64,000 nt of DNA, from assembly GCA_964627125.1 (NCBI GenBank), contig CAZVJQ010000002.1:18365-82364 (forward strand), given 5' to 3'. Below are positions 17,341 through 27,322 of the stretch, one piece after another (positions within the stretch are counted from its first letter, which is position 1; each line of letters begins with the position of its first letter). A model generated the notes under the pieces. The model made no database searches, was not told where the DNA came from, and saw nothing but the letters and a program-made list of their open reading frames with translations. The position numbers and the translations under genes were made by a program. This DNA comes from Fastidiosipila sp964627125. Its GTDB lineage: Bacteria > Bacillota > Clostridia > Saccharofermentanales > Fastidiosipilaceae.

Positions 17341-19416
17341 ATGGCAAGAGATTATGCATTAGATAGAGTAAGAAATATCGGTATCATGGCCCACATTGAT
17401 GCGGGTAAGACTACTACAACTGAACGTATTTTGTACTATACCGGTAGAATCCATAAGATTGGTGAAACTCATGAGGGTGCATCAACAATGGACTGGATGG
17501 AGCAAGAGCAAGAGAGAGGTATTACAATTACTTCTGCTGCTACAACAGCTCACTGGAAAGATCACAGAATTAACATTATTGATACCCCAGGACACGTTGA
17601 CTTCACTGTTGAAGTTGAGCGTTCATTACGTGTTCTTGATGGTGCAGTAACTGTTCTTGATGCTAAGAGTGGTGTTGAGCCACAAACTGAAACAGTTTGG
17701 CGTCAAGCAGACTCATATGGAGTACCTCGTTTGGTATACATCAATAAGATGGATGCTACAGGAGCAGACTTCTTTAAATCTGTAGATACCATTAATGACA
17801 AGTTAGGTGCTAACGCAGTTGCAATTCAAATCCCAATGGGTGCTGAAGCAGATTTCGTTGGTATGATTGACTTAATCAAGATGGAAGCATATCTATATGA
17901 AGACGATATGGGTAGTATTATTGATACAGAACCAATTCCAGAAGAATACCTAGAATTAGCTACTGAGAAGCGTCAAGAATTAGTTGAAGCAGTTGCAGAA
18001 ACTGATGATGAATTATTAATGCAGTTCTTAGAGGGTGAAGAAATTTCTGAAGAAGATTTAATCGAAGCTTTAAGAAAAGCTACAGTTAACGTAGAAATTA
18101 TCCCAGTTGTCTGTGGTTCATCATACAAGAATAAAGGTGTTCAACCATTGCTAGATGCAGTTGTTGCACTTTTACCATCACCAATTGATATTGAAGCAAT
18201 TAGTGGTACTAACCCAGATACAGGTGAAGAAGAGAGCAGACCTGCTGATGACGAAGGTCCAGTTGCAGCTTTAGCATTTAAAGTTATGACAGACCCATTC
18301 GTAGGTAAACTAACATTCTTCCGTATGTATTCAGGTACATTAAAATCTGGTTCATATGTACAAAACACAACTAAAGGAAAACGTGAGCGTGTTGGACGTA
18401 TCTTATTGATGCACTCCAACCACCGTGAAGAAATTGATGAAGTTTACTCAGGTGAAATCGCAGCGGCAGTTGGTTTTAAAGATACAGGTACAGGTGACTC
18501 ATTAAGTGATGCAGATCATCCAATCATCTTAGAATCAATGAACTTCCCAGAACCAGTTATTAGTGTTGCTATTGAACCAAAATCAAAAGCTTCACAAGAT
18601 AAGATGCTAGTAGCATTACAAAAACTATCTGAAGAAGATCCAACCTTTAAGGCTCACACAGACCAAGATACAGGTCAAACCATTATTTCAGGAATGGGTG
18701 AGTTACACTTAGACATCATCGTTGATCGTCTATTACGTGAATTCAAGGTTGAAGCAAATGTTGGTAACCCACAAGTTGCTTACAAAGAAACAATTACAGT
18801 ACCTGCAACAGCTCAAGGTAAATTCCAACGTCAGTCTGGTGGTCGTGGTCAATACGGTGATGTTATCATCGAGATTACTCCATTAGAACAAGGTGCTGGA
18901 TATGAATTCAATAACCTTACAGTTGGTGGTTCAGTTCCTAGAGAATTTATTGAACCTACAAACCAAGGTATTAAAGAAGCAATGGAAACAGGTGTCGTTG
19001 CTGGTTACCCAGTAGTAGACGTTAAGGTTGACTTAGTAGATGGTTCATACCACGAAGTTGACTCATCAGAATTAGCATTTAAGATTGCTGGTTCAATGGC
19101 TTTCCAATCAGCTATGAAGAAGGCACAACCAGTATTGATGGAACCTGTCATGCAAGTAGACGTAATTGTACCTGAAGATTACTTAGGTGACGTTTTAGGT
19201 GACTTAAGTTCACGTAGAGGTAATATAGCAGGAATGGAAATGGCAAACAATGCACAAAACATTTCAGCTACAGTTCCTCTATCAGAAATGTTTGGATATG
19301 CAACAACATTGAGATCAAGTACTCAAGGTCGTGGTTTATTCACAATGCAAGCATCACACTTCGAGCCAGTACCTAAGTCAGTGCAAGAAGAAATTGCAAG
19401 CAAAATGGGCAAATAG
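17341..19416 (+). CDS. fusA: Elongation factor G
   Basis: A 691-residue translocase GTPase. G motifs are complete: AHIDAGKTTTTERIL (G1), RGITITSA (G2), DTPGHVDF (G3), NKMDATGADF (G4). Domains II-V follow in standard order, ending in the usual EIASKMGK. The ribosome site AAAGGAG is strong. Codon use differs from most of the window, with frequent CGT for Arg and GTT/GCA, as expected for a highly expressed gene. Confidence 0.98.
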   Translation: MARDYALDRVRNIGIMAHIDAGKTTTTERILYYTGRIHKIGETHEGASTMDWMEQEQERGITITSAATTAHWKDHRINIIDTPGHVDFTVEVERSLRVLDGAVTVLDAKSGVEPQTETVWRQADSYGVPRLVYINKMDATGADFFKSVDTINDKLGANAVAIQIPMGAEADFVGMIDLIKMEAYLYEDDMGSIIDTEPIPEEYLELATEKRQELVEAVAETDDELLMQFLEGEEISEEDLIEALRKATVNVEIIPVVCGSSYKNKGVQPLLDAVVALLPSPIDIEAISGTNPDTGEEESRPADDEGPVAALAFKVMTDPFVGKLTFFRMYSGTLKSGSYVQNTTKGKRERVGRILLMHSNHREEIDEVYSGEIAAAVGFKDTGTGDSLSDADHPIILESMNFPEPVISVAIEPKSKASQDKMLVALQKLSEEDPTFKAHTDQDTGQTIISGMGELHLDIIVDRLLREFKVEANVGNPQVAYKETITVPATAQGKFQRQSGGRGQYGDVIIEITPLEQGAGYEFNNLTVGGSVPREFIEPTNQGIKEAMETGVVAGYPVVDVKVDLVDGSYHEVDSSELAFKIAGSMAFQSAMKKAQPVLMEPVMQVDVIVPEDYLGDVLGDLSSRRGNIAGMEMANNAQNISATVPLSEMFGYATTLRSSTQGRGLFTMQASHFEPVPKSVQEEIASKMGK

Positions 19417-19490
19417 AACTGTCCTAATAAGCAGTTAAATGCTACAAAAATCATTTAATAAATGTTTTATAATTGATTAGGTAAGGCATC

Positions 19491-19518
19491 TTGCGATATT
19501 TTATTAATAGTGTAGAAT
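19491..19518 (+). promoter_or_regulatory. Probable internal promoter before tuf
   Basis: TTGCGA (19491-19496), 16-base spacer and TAGAAT (19513-19518) in the 179-base fusA-tuf gap. An isolated TATAAT at 19468 has no matching -35. Confidence 0.5.
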
Positions 19519-19595
19519 ATATAAAAGGTGTCTACCAAACTTAACAAATTAATCATAATCCTAATAAGGGGTTATATATAGGAGGAATCAGAACA

Positions 19596-20804
19596 ATGGC
19601 TAAGAAACAATTTGAAAGAACCAAGCCACACGTAAATATCGGTACATTAGGTCACGTTGACCACGGTAAAACAACTACAACAGCAGCTATTACTAAGGTA
19701 TTAGCTTTAGCATCAGGTGATACAGCTTACTCATCATATGAAAATATTGATAAGGCTCCTGAAGAGAGAGAACGTGGTATTACAATTAATACATCACACG
19801 TTGAGTATGAAACAGCTGATCGTCACTACGCTCACGTTGACTGCCCAGGACACGCTGACTACGTTAAAAACATGATCACAGGTGCTGCACAAATGGACGG
19901 TGCTATTTTAGTAGTATCAGCAGCAGACGGTGTTATGCCACAAACTCGTGAGCACATTCTTTTAGCACGTCAAGTTGGTGTTCCTAAAGTTGTTGTTTAC
20001 TTAAACAAGGTAGACCAAGTTGATGACGAAGAGTTATTAGAATTAGTTGAAATGGAAGTTCGTGAATTATTAGACGAATACGAATTTGATGGTGATGACG
20101 TACCAGTAGTTATGGGTTCATCATTAGCAGTATTAGAGTCAGAAAGTACAGACGTAAGTGCTCCAGAATATGCTCCAATTGTAGAGTTAATGGACGCAGT
20201 TGATGAGTACATCACAACTCCAGAAAGACCAACAGACTTACCATTCTTACTACCAGTAGAAGATGTATTCACAATCTCAGGTCGTGGTACAGTTGCTACA
20301 GGTCGTGTTGAGAGAGGTACAATGAAAGTTGGTGACCAAGCTGAAATCGTAGGTTTAGTAGATTCAAGCCGTACAACAACAGTTACAGGTCTAGAAATGT
20401 TCCGTAAGATGTTAGACGAAGCTCGTGCTGGTGATAACGTTGGTGCATTACTACGTGGTGTAGAGCGTACAGATATTGAACGTGGTCAAGTTATTGCTAA
20501 ACCAGGTACAATTACACCAGGTGCAAACTTTAAAGGACAAATCTATGTTTTAACACAAGCAGAAGGTGGTCGTCATAACCCATTCTTCTCAGGATACCGT
20601 CCACAATTCTTCTTCAGAACAACAGACGTTACAGGTATCATGAACTTACCTGAAGGTACAGACATGGTTATGCCAGGTGATAACGTAGAAATTTCTGTAG
20701 AATTAATTAAGCCAGTTGCTATGGAAAAAGGTATGAGATTCGCTATTCGTGAAGGTGGTCATACTGTTGGTGCTGGTACAGTATCAGAAGTATTAGCTGA
20801 CTAA
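19596..20804 (+). CDS. tuf: Elongation factor Tu
   Basis: A 402-residue GTPase delivering aminoacyl-tRNA. G1 reads GHVDHGKTTTTAAI (Thr where Leu is usual), G2 RGITINTSHVEYE, G3 DCPGHADY, G4 NKVDQVDD. In domain III the usual GRHTPFFNGYRPQFYF reads GRHNPFFSGYRPQFFF; these substitutions are mild and no antibiotic phenotype should be read from them. The ribosome site AGGAGG is strong, and codon use is that of a highly expressed gene. Last gene of the str operon, followed by a terminator. Confidence 0.98.
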   Translation: MAKKQFERTKPHVNIGTLGHVDHGKTTTTAAITKVLALASGDTAYSSYENIDKAPEERERGITINTSHVEYETADRHYAHVDCPGHADYVKNMITGAAQMDGAILVVSAADGVMPQTREHILLARQVGVPKVVVYLNKVDQVDDEELLELVEMEVRELLDEYEFDGDDVPVVMGSSLAVLESESTDVSAPEYAPIVELMDAVDEYITTPERPTDLPFLLPVEDVFTISGRGTVATGRVERGTMKVGDQAEIVGLVDSSRTTTVTGLEMFRKMLDEARAGDNVGALLRGVERTDIERGQVIAKPGTITPGANFKGQIYVLTQAEGGRHNPFFSGYRPQFFFRTTDVTGIMNLPEGTDMVMPGDNVEISVELIKPVAMEKGMRFAIREGGHTVGAGTVSEVLAD

Positions 20805-20826
20805 TTTAGTTAAATTATATTAATCA

Positions 20827-20859
20827 AGAGTCTTAGTTTTTTGCTAAGGCTCTTTTTTT
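20827..20859 (+). terminator. Intrinsic terminator after tuf
   Basis: Stem AGAG-T-CTTAG / CTAAG-G-CTCT followed by seven T. Confidence 0.9.
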
Positions 20860-20956
20860 ATGGAAATCAATGTGAAAAATGAGTAAATTGAGTAAATCAA
20901 CTATATTGATGTTTTTATCTATATCACAAAATATGTTAAAATTAGGTGAGAAATTT

Positions 20957-21649
20957 ATGGAGGAAATATTTATTTCAACTAACTCTTTTCTTACTTTAAA
21001 AGAAGAAGCTCATTTTGAACAAGAGATTAAGAAGTCCAAATTTATTGCCCACTGTAAGCCTGTTAAGACAGTTGATGAAGCAGAAGAGTTTATTAAGCAA
21101 GAATGGGATAGGTTCCCTGATGCAACTCATATAGTCTTCGGATATAAAGTTGGTAAGGAAGTTGGAGGACAGATTAATTCAAGATTAAGTGATAATGGAG
21201 AACCTCAAGGTACTTCTGGACCACCAGTCTATGATGTAATAGATAAAGGTGATATCTTCGATGCAATTATCACTGTTACAAGATACTATGGTGGAACTCT
21301 TCTAGGTACAGGTGGACTAGTTAAGGCATATGGATCTAGCGCAAGTGAAGTTGTTAAAGTTTCAGGTCTTGTACAAATGGTCCCAGGAAGAGAAGTAACA
21401 ATTAATATTCCCTATAAGTTTATTGATAATTTTAATTACCGATTAGATCTGATCCCAGACATGGTTAATGTATTGGAACATGAATATTCAACCAATATAA
21501 AAATATCTTGTATTGTAGATATTGTTTATGAAGATGAATTTTATGAGCTAATTCGAGAACTTAGTCAGGGTCAAGCTTACTATGAGAAGGGTGATTTGAC
21601 TTATCAAGCTAAAGACTTGAAGGAGCAAACAGAAGATGCAACAGAATAA
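20957..21649 (+). CDS. YigZ/IMPACT family protein
   Basis: A 230-residue protein of the UPF0029 family, whose eukaryotic member IMPACT modulates translation control. The N-terminal domain shows EIKKSKFIAHCKPVKTVDEAEEFI and THIVFGYKVG, then SRLSDNGEPQGTSGPPVYDVI and RYYGGTLLGTGGLVKAYGSSA, all family hallmarks; a C-terminal ferredoxin-like domain follows. The ATG at 20957 has AGGTGAG 6 bases ahead, so I reject the earlier in-frame ATG at 20879. Its last 14 bases overlap the next gene, implying coupled expression. Role in bacteria unknown, possibly in ribosome or RNA biology. Confidence 0.88.
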   Translation: MEEIFISTNSFLTLKEEAHFEQEIKKSKFIAHCKPVKTVDEAEEFIKQEWDRFPDATHIVFGYKVGKEVGGQINSRLSDNGEPQGTSGPPVYDVIDKGDIFDAIITVTRYYGGTLLGTGGLVKAYGSSASEVVKVSGLVQMVPGREVTINIPYKFIDNFNYRLDLIPDMVNVLEHEYSTNIKISCIVDIVYEDEFYELIRELSQGQAYYEKGDLTYQAKDLKEQTEDATE

Positions 21650-22460
21650 TGAAAAAGAACTGAAATTAGCAGTTCTAATTGATGCAGATAACGTATCTTA
21701 TCAATATGTAAGACCAATGATGGAAGAAATAGCAATCTATGGTATTCCAACTGTAAAGAGAATTTATGGTGATTGGACTAGACAAAACATGAATGGATGG
21801 AAGGCACAATTACTAGATTATGCTATTTCTCCAATTCAACAATTCAACTACACTACAGGTAAAAATTCAACAGACTCAGCGCTTATCATTGATGCAATGG
21901 ATATTTTATATACTGATGATGTGGATGGCTTTTGCCTAATCAGTAGTGACAGTGATTTCACAAAATTAGCAATTAGAATTAGAGAATCAGGTAAGCTGGT
22001 GTTAGGTTTTGGTGAGCAAAAAACTCCTAATGCCTTCATTGCTGCATGTAATAGATTCTTATATCTAGAGATATTAGAAGATAACTATGAAGAAACTGAA
22101 CCTCTAGGAAATACAAATAGGCTAGATGGAGTTATTGAGCCTACAACTACTCCTAAGAAGAATAATGCTCAAGTGCTTAGAACTTTAGATAATGCAGCTA
22201 TGCGTATGATTCAAAATTCTATTGATGCGATTGCCGATGATCAGGGTTGGGCTTTCTTAGCTGATGTTGGAAATGTTATTTCTAAAACTGAACCATCATT
22301 TGACTCTAGAAACTATGGATACTCTAAACTAAGTCACTTGGTTGAGGATATGGATGAGGTTGAGATCGATGAGAGAACAACTAACAATCCTAATGTTAAA
22401 CATGTGTTCGTTAGAAATTCTAAGAAGTCTAGAAATAAATCTAAGATTAGAAGATATTAA
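21636..22460 (+). CDS. NYN (PIN-like) nuclease with OST-HTH/LOTUS domain
   Basis: A 274-residue protein with two domains. Residues 8-150 form an NYN domain: VLIDADNVSYQYV with Asp16 and Asp18, GKNSTDSALIIDAMDIL, and SSDSDFTKLAIRIRESGK, together giving the acidic cluster of a metal-dependent RNase. Residues about 190-262 resemble an OST-HTH (LOTUS) domain (GWAFLADVGNVISK, FDSRNYGYSKLSHLVED), an RNA-binding fold. This pairing is known in LabA/DUF88-type and MARF1-like proteins; bacterial targets are unknown. It overlaps yigZ by 14 bases and has AAGGAGC as ribosome site. An RNA-processing role is inferred. Confidence 0.85.
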   Translation: MQQNNEKELKLAVLIDADNVSYQYVRPMMEEIAIYGIPTVKRIYGDWTRQNMNGWKAQLLDYAISPIQQFNYTTGKNSTDSALIIDAMDILYTDDVDGFCLISSDSDFTKLAIRIRESGKLVLGFGEQKTPNAFIAACNRFLYLEILEDNYEETEPLGNTNRLDGVIEPTTTPKKNNAQVLRTLDNAAMRMIQNSIDAIADDQGWAFLADVGNVISKTEPSFDSRNYGYSKLSHLVEDMDEVEIDERTTNNPNVKHVFVRNSKKSRNKSKIRRY

Positions 22461-22493
22461 AATTTAAAAATAGTTAAGTGAGGAAATTTTTTC

Positions 22494-23414
22494 ATGCCAG
22501 ATATAAATGATGCAGAGAAAAATGTAAATTTAGATCAAGAATTCGATCATCCTAGAAGTTCAAATAATCCAGTTATTGACTGGATTATTAGATTGTTTAA
22601 AGGTGGAGCAGTTGGTATCGGTGGTGTTTTACCAGGTCTATCAGGTGGTGTACTATCTGTTATTTTTGGAGTATATGACCCAATTATCAAATGGCTAGCT
22701 AATCCATTTAAGAACTTCTGGAAGAATATTAAGTACTTTCTGCCCTACCTAATCGGTGGTGTATTAGGAATCTTTGTATTTGCAACATTTGTTAGTGAGG
22801 CTTTGAACAATTATCAAGAAATAGCGATAAGCTTGTTCTTAGGTTTTGTTGCAGGTACTGTGCCATCTCTTTATAGGAAGGCTGGAGAAAAGGGTAGGAC
22901 CTCTGGGAATATTATTACCTTGGTAGGAGTGTCCATACTCTTTACTATCCTTATGATTTTAGCTAATAATGAATTGAATCTTTCATTACCAAGTAATTTC
23001 TTAGTTTGGATGTTTGCAGGTGGACTAATTGGATTGGGAGTGATTGTCCCAGGACTTAGCCCATCAAACTTTTTATTGTACTTTGATTTATATGAGAAAA
23101 TGACTACTGGAATAAGTGAACTAGACTTCTCAATAATAATTCCTCTAGGAATTGGACTAGTTTTAATAGTTTTACTATTAGCGAAAGTTATCGAGTACTT
23201 ATTTAAGAAATACTATGCAACAATGAATCACCTGATTTTATCACTAGTTATAGGATCAACTATAGCAATCGCATATACACACATCTTCACAAGCTTCACA
23301 GGCTCTGGAGATAACGGTATGCTAATTGTTTGGGTGATTGTAGCATTCATTATTGGAACAATTCTCTCTTACTTATTTAGTATTGTTGAAGATAGAGTTG
23401 AGGCAGCAGATTAG
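22494..23414 (+). CDS. DUF368 family (PopT-type) polyprenyl-phosphate transporter
   Basis: A 306-residue membrane protein with about eight helices and the two internally related DUF368 motifs: GGAVGIGGVLPGLSGGVLSVIFG (residues about 37-59, in two pieces) and LIGLGVIVPGLSPSNFLLYF near 180. DUF368 proteins were identified as undecaprenyl-phosphate translocases (PopT) that return the lipid carrier to the cytoplasmic leaflet for cell-wall synthesis. The N-terminus is polar and cytoplasmic. The ribosome site GAGGAAA is good. It lies between the NYN gene and malQ with 33- and 36-base gaps. Confidence 0.85.
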   Translation: MPDINDAEKNVNLDQEFDHPRSSNNPVIDWIIRLFKGGAVGIGGVLPGLSGGVLSVIFGVYDPIIKWLANPFKNFWKNIKYFLPYLIGGVLGIFVFATFVSEALNNYQEIAISLFLGFVAGTVPSLYRKAGEKGRTSGNIITLVGVSILFTILMILANNELNLSLPSNFLVWMFAGGLIGLGVIVPGLSPSNFLLYFDLYEKMTTGISELDFSIIIPLGIGLVLIVLLLAKVIEYLFKKYYATMNHLILSLVIGSTIAIAYTHIFTSFTGSGDNGMLIVWVIVAFIIGTILSYLFSIVEDRVEAAD

Positions 23415-23450
23415 TAATTTATAAATTTAAAATATATTAAGGAGTAGATT

Positions 23451-25094
23451 ATGGATAGAAGTTCAGGCATATTATTACATATAAGTTCTCTTCCAGGACC
23501 TTATGGTATTGGAACACTAGGTCAGGAATCTTATGATTTCGTAGACCTCTTAGTAGAAACAGGTAGTGAGTATTGGCAGTTATTACCGCTAACTCCTCCA
23601 GGATATTCAGATTCACCTTATGCAAGTACATCTTGTTTTGCAAGCAATATTTCATTTATTGATCCACGTGAATTGGCAAAAGACGGTTATTTAACAGAGG
23701 CAGAAGCTGAGACCTTCGCATATACAGGCGATTTCCATAAGAAGACAGATTATCGTTTCGCTGCAAGTAATGTAAATAATTATTTGGCAAAAGCCTACAA
23801 CCAAATCACCCCTTCACAAAAGAAAGAATTAGAAGCATATATTAAAGAAAATGCTCATTGGATTCACGATTTTGCTGTCTACGATGTTTTACATAGCAGA
23901 TATGATGGTCAAATGTGGCAAGAGTGGCCAGAAAAAGAGAAGAAGAGAGAAGGTACATTTGTATCTGACTTCTTAAAAGATGATAAAAATAAACATGAGT
24001 TAAATCTTGTATATTTTGCGCAATGGCAGTTCTCTGTTCAATGGAACAGACTAAGAGAATATGCAAATGATTTAGGTGTTCAAATAATCGGTGATATACC
24101 AATATTCCCAGCACTAGATAGTGCTGATGTTTGGGCAAATCCAGAACTATTCCAATTAGATGATGATGGTAGACCTATTTTTAAAGCGGGCGTACCACCT
24201 GACTATTTCTCAGCAGATGGTCAAATGTGGGGTAATCCATTGTATAAATGGGAAGCTCATAAAGAGAGTAAATATGACTGGTGGGTAGAGAGAGTAAGAA
24301 CTACCATGAAACTCTATGACATCGTTAGAATTGACCACTTCAGAGGTTTTGCTAACTACTGGGCAATTCCAGGAGAAGACAATAATGCTAGACGAGGTAA
24401 TTGGATTGATGGACCAGGAATGGACCTATTCGATACTCTACATGACAGAATTGATGACTTAAAGATTATTGCAGAAGACTTAGGTGATATTGACGAGACT
24501 GTTGAACAATTACTTGAAGACAGTGGTTATCCTGGAATGAAGATCTTCATGTTCTCATTTGGCGACAATGAAAAATCTGAAGACTTACCATACAATTGGG
24601 ATAGAAACTCAATTGCATATACAGGTACTCATGACAATACAACAACCTATGGTTGGTTAGAATCACTTGAAGAAGATAATAGAGATTTTATTTTAAGATA
24701 TTCACGTCTTGCTGAAAATATGGATTGGAGAATTAGTGGTCCATTTAGCCCTTCAGTTAGAGCAATAGTAGAAACACTTTGGTCAGGTCCTGCTGATGTA
24801 GCTATAGTACCAATTCAAGATTTATTAGGTATGGGCGATGATCGTAAGATGAATGTTCCAAGTACTGTAAATGAATTTAACTGGACTTTTAGATTAGAGC
24901 AAGATGAGTTAGATTCATTAGATAAAGAATGGCTATATGAGATTAACCTATTACATCAGAGAATGAATTTTGAACTAGAAGAAGAGTTAGAATTAGATTT
25001 AGATACTGATGACTTAATTGTTGATTTAGAAGAAATTTTAAAGGACAGTCAGGATAAATCTGAAAAGAGCGAACCAAAGAAAAAGAATAAATAA
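23451..25094 (+). CDS. malQ: 4-alpha-glucanotransferase (amylomaltase)
   Basis: GH77 enzyme that moves alpha-1,4-glucan segments between maltodextrins in the cytoplasm. It opens SSGILLHISSLPGPYGIGTLG and contains the catalytic Asp in VRIDHFRGF, the acid/base Glu in KIIAEDLGD and the third acid in YTGTHDNTTTYGW. At 547 residues it has an extra C-terminal tail of about 45 residues, first acidic (ELEEELELDLDTDD) then basic (KSEPKKKNK), which is not part of the fold. It would process sugars imported by the mal ABC system at 36361-40169, although the two loci are 11 kb apart. The ribosome site AAGGAG is good. Confidence 0.96.
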   Translation: MDRSSGILLHISSLPGPYGIGTLGQESYDFVDLLVETGSEYWQLLPLTPPGYSDSPYASTSCFASNISFIDPRELAKDGYLTEAEAETFAYTGDFHKKTDYRFAASNVNNYLAKAYNQITPSQKKELEAYIKENAHWIHDFAVYDVLHSRYDGQMWQEWPEKEKKREGTFVSDFLKDDKNKHELNLVYFAQWQFSVQWNRLREYANDLGVQIIGDIPIFPALDSADVWANPELFQLDDDGRPIFKAGVPPDYFSADGQMWGNPLYKWEAHKESKYDWWVERVRTTMKLYDIVRIDHFRGFANYWAIPGEDNNARRGNWIDGPGMDLFDTLHDRIDDLKIIAEDLGDIDETVEQLLEDSGYPGMKIFMFSFGDNEKSEDLPYNWDRNSIAYTGTHDNTTTYGWLESLEEDNRDFILRYSRLAENMDWRISGPFSPSVRAIVETLWSGPADVAIVPIQDLLGMGDDRKMNVPSTVNEFNWTFRLEQDELDSLDKEWLYEINLLHQRMNFELEEELELDLDTDDLIVDLEEILKDSQDKSEKSEPKKKNK

Positions 25095-25121
25095 AACTAT
25101 TATTTAAGATAAATAGTTGAT

Positions 25122-25180
25122 AACGGTGAATTATATCTGCTTTCTTTAAGTTTAAGCATAGATGCAGTTCACCGTTTTAT
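25122..25180 (+). terminator. Intrinsic terminator after malQ
   Basis: Perfect 9-bp outer stem AACGGTGAA (25122) / TTCACCGTT (25168) enclosing a partly paired 37-base loop, followed by TTTTATT. Confidence 0.75.
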
Positions 25181-25216
25181 TATGTTAGATAAGCAAAAAT
25201 ATAAGAAGGAATTTAT

Positions 25217-27322
25217 ATGGATTGGAAAAATGAGATTTGGTTGAGGAAAGATAGTATAAGCGAGGATAAAATCATTAAAGAAGATTTACTCACAAATCTT
25301 GTCGTTGACCGTGAATTCACAAATTATGAAATACAACTTAGCTATGATACTACCCTTGAAGAAATCTACCATGATCCATTTTTGATGGAAGGTATGGAGG
25401 AGGCTGTTTCACATATTTGGGATTCTCTTTCTGAAGACAGAAGTATCTTGATCTATGGAGACTATGATGCAGATGGCTTCACTAGTACTGCAATAATGTT
25501 TAAATTCCTAAAAAGAATTGGTTTTACCAATGTAGATTATTTAATTCCTAATAGAATTAGTGAAGGCTATGGTTTGAGTGAACCAACTATGGATAAGATT
25601 TTAGATATCAATCCAGATTTATTAATTACAGTAGATAATGGAATTAGATCAATTGAAGAGATAGCTACATTACGTGAAGCTGGTATAAAAGTTCTTCTTA
25701 CTGACCACCATTTACCAGGGGAGGCTTTGCCCGAAGCGGATGCCATGTTAGATCCACATATAGAGACTGATAATTATCCTTTCAGTGATTTATGTGGAGC
25801 TGGAGTTGCACTAAAACTAGCGCAAGCAGTGGCTAAGAGATATGAGTTAAATCTTAGTGTCTTAGATGAACTTACTGCACTTGCCATGATTGGAACTATT
25901 GCAGATGTTATGCCTCTTAGAAATGAGAATAGACATATTGTAAATGTCGGTTTAGCTGAACTTAAAAATGGTGCGCTTGTCGGGATGCAAGCACTCGCTC
26001 CATTAATTGGATTAGATATAGAGAAGATTAAGGCTAGAGATATTGCATTTAGACTGGGACCACGTATAAATGCTGCTGGACGCATGGGGCAAAATGAATT
26101 ATCCATTTCTTTATTGCTGGCTGAAGATATAGTTGAAGCGAATGTTATTGCTGCTGAGTTAGAAAAATGTAATGGTGAAAGAGTTAAGATTCAGAGCGAC
26201 ACTCTAGTAGAAATTGAAAAGTATTTAGAAGAAAACTCAGAGATTCTAGAAGAAGATATTATTGTATTAAAGGGTGAAAGTTGGCACACAGGAATTCTAG
26301 GAATATTAGCTGCTAGAATTCAAGATAAGTTCCAAAAACCAACTATAATTTGCTCAATTGATGCAGATGCTAAATCTGAATCAGGATCAAGGTTATTGAA
26401 GGGGTCTGGGCGTAGTGAAGGTAGCTTTAATATATTTAATGTTCTAACTAATTCAGAAGAGTTCCTATATAGATTTGGTGGGCACCAAAATGCCTGTGGT
26501 ATTACTGTTGAAGAAGATATTTGGGACGAGTTTTATGAGACTATTACTGCTTTTGCCAGAGAAGAGCAAGCTAGAAATGATGCGGATTTAGGAGAAAACT
26601 TAAGTACAGCTAATATTGTTTTATATGACTATGAGTTGGATATTAATGCTGTGAATGTATCAGAGATAATGGCATTGGACTTCTTGGAACCCTTTGGCCA
26701 AGAGAATAAAGAACCTTTGTATTTATTTAAAGATGTGGAAGTTCTTAATTTTAGAACTTTAAGCAATGGAAAACATTTGAAAATATCACTCAAGCATGGG
26801 AATGGAAATGTAGATGGAATAGGATTTTCATTGGGGGATTTCGCCCAAGTAATTAAACCTGGTGATAAGATTACGTTTTTAGCTAATTTAGAAATTAATG
26901 AGTGGAATAATCAATATTCTGCGCAAGCCAATATTAAATCCATTCTCTTCCCTGGAGAGGGTGAGCAAATTATTGCTAAGTATATGATAGATAGCTCTCT
27001 TGCGGACGATAGTGGAGTGATTGAGAGTAGCGATTTAGTCTTATTCTGGCAAGTTATAAGTGCAATTTTGCCTGATAAAGAGGGTATAATATCTCTAAGT
27101 AGGGTAAGAAGTATTGCTCATTCTGTTATAGGTAAGAGTATCTCACTTGATTTAATAGACGATATTTTAGATATTTTCGTAGAGAGTACGTTACTTGCGA
27201 AAGAAGCGCAGCTCTCAAGATACACCTATAAATTGGCACTCCCTAATCCTGTAAAACGTGTTAAACTAAGCAGTACGGAAAAAGCAAAAACTTTAATTGA
27301 AAAAGGGGTTTTAAAGATTTAA
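25217..27322 (+). CDS. recJ: Single-stranded-DNA-specific exonuclease RecJ
   Basis: A 701-residue 5'-3' exonuclease of the DHH superfamily acting in recombination and mismatch repair. Motifs in order: YGDYDADGFTSTAIM (about residues 81-95), LITVDNGIRS, LLTDHHLPGE (about 164), GPRINAAGRMG (about 282) and, in the DHHA1 part, GGHQNACGIT. The C-terminal 230 residues contain the OB-like domain and a tail found in Gram-positive RecJ. Its stop codon overlaps the start of rel (TAATG). GGGCAAAGC (minus strand) lies in it at 25724. Confidence 0.95.
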   Translation: MDWKNEIWLRKDSISEDKIIKEDLLTNLVVDREFTNYEIQLSYDTTLEEIYHDPFLMEGMEEAVSHIWDSLSEDRSILIYGDYDADGFTSTAIMFKFLKRIGFTNVDYLIPNRISEGYGLSEPTMDKILDINPDLLITVDNGIRSIEEIATLREAGIKVLLTDHHLPGEALPEADAMLDPHIETDNYPFSDLCGAGVALKLAQAVAKRYELNLSVLDELTALAMIGTIADVMPLRNENRHIVNVGLAELKNGALVGMQALAPLIGLDIEKIKARDIAFRLGPRINAAGRMGQNELSISLLLAEDIVEANVIAAELEKCNGERVKIQSDTLVEIEKYLEENSEILEEDIIVLKGESWHTGILGILAARIQDKFQKPTIICSIDADAKSESGSRLLKGSGRSEGSFNIFNVLTNSEEFLYRFGGHQNACGITVEEDIWDEFYETITAFAREEQARNDADLGENLSTANIVLYDYELDINAVNVSEIMALDFLEPFGQENKEPLYLFKDVEVLNFRTLSNGKHLKISLKHGNGNVDGIGFSLGDFAQVIKPGDKITFLANLEINEWNNQYSAQANIKSILFPGEGEQIIAKYMIDSSLADDSGVIESSDLVLFWQVISAILPDKEGIISLSRVRSIAHSVIGKSISLDLIDDILDIFVESTLLAKEAQLSRYTYKLALPNPVKRVKLSSTEKAKTLIEKGVLKI

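Noticed and set aside
19596..20804. Elfamycin resistance from EF-Tu substitutions
   Set aside because: The differences are mild and not at positions I can tie to resistance with confidence.
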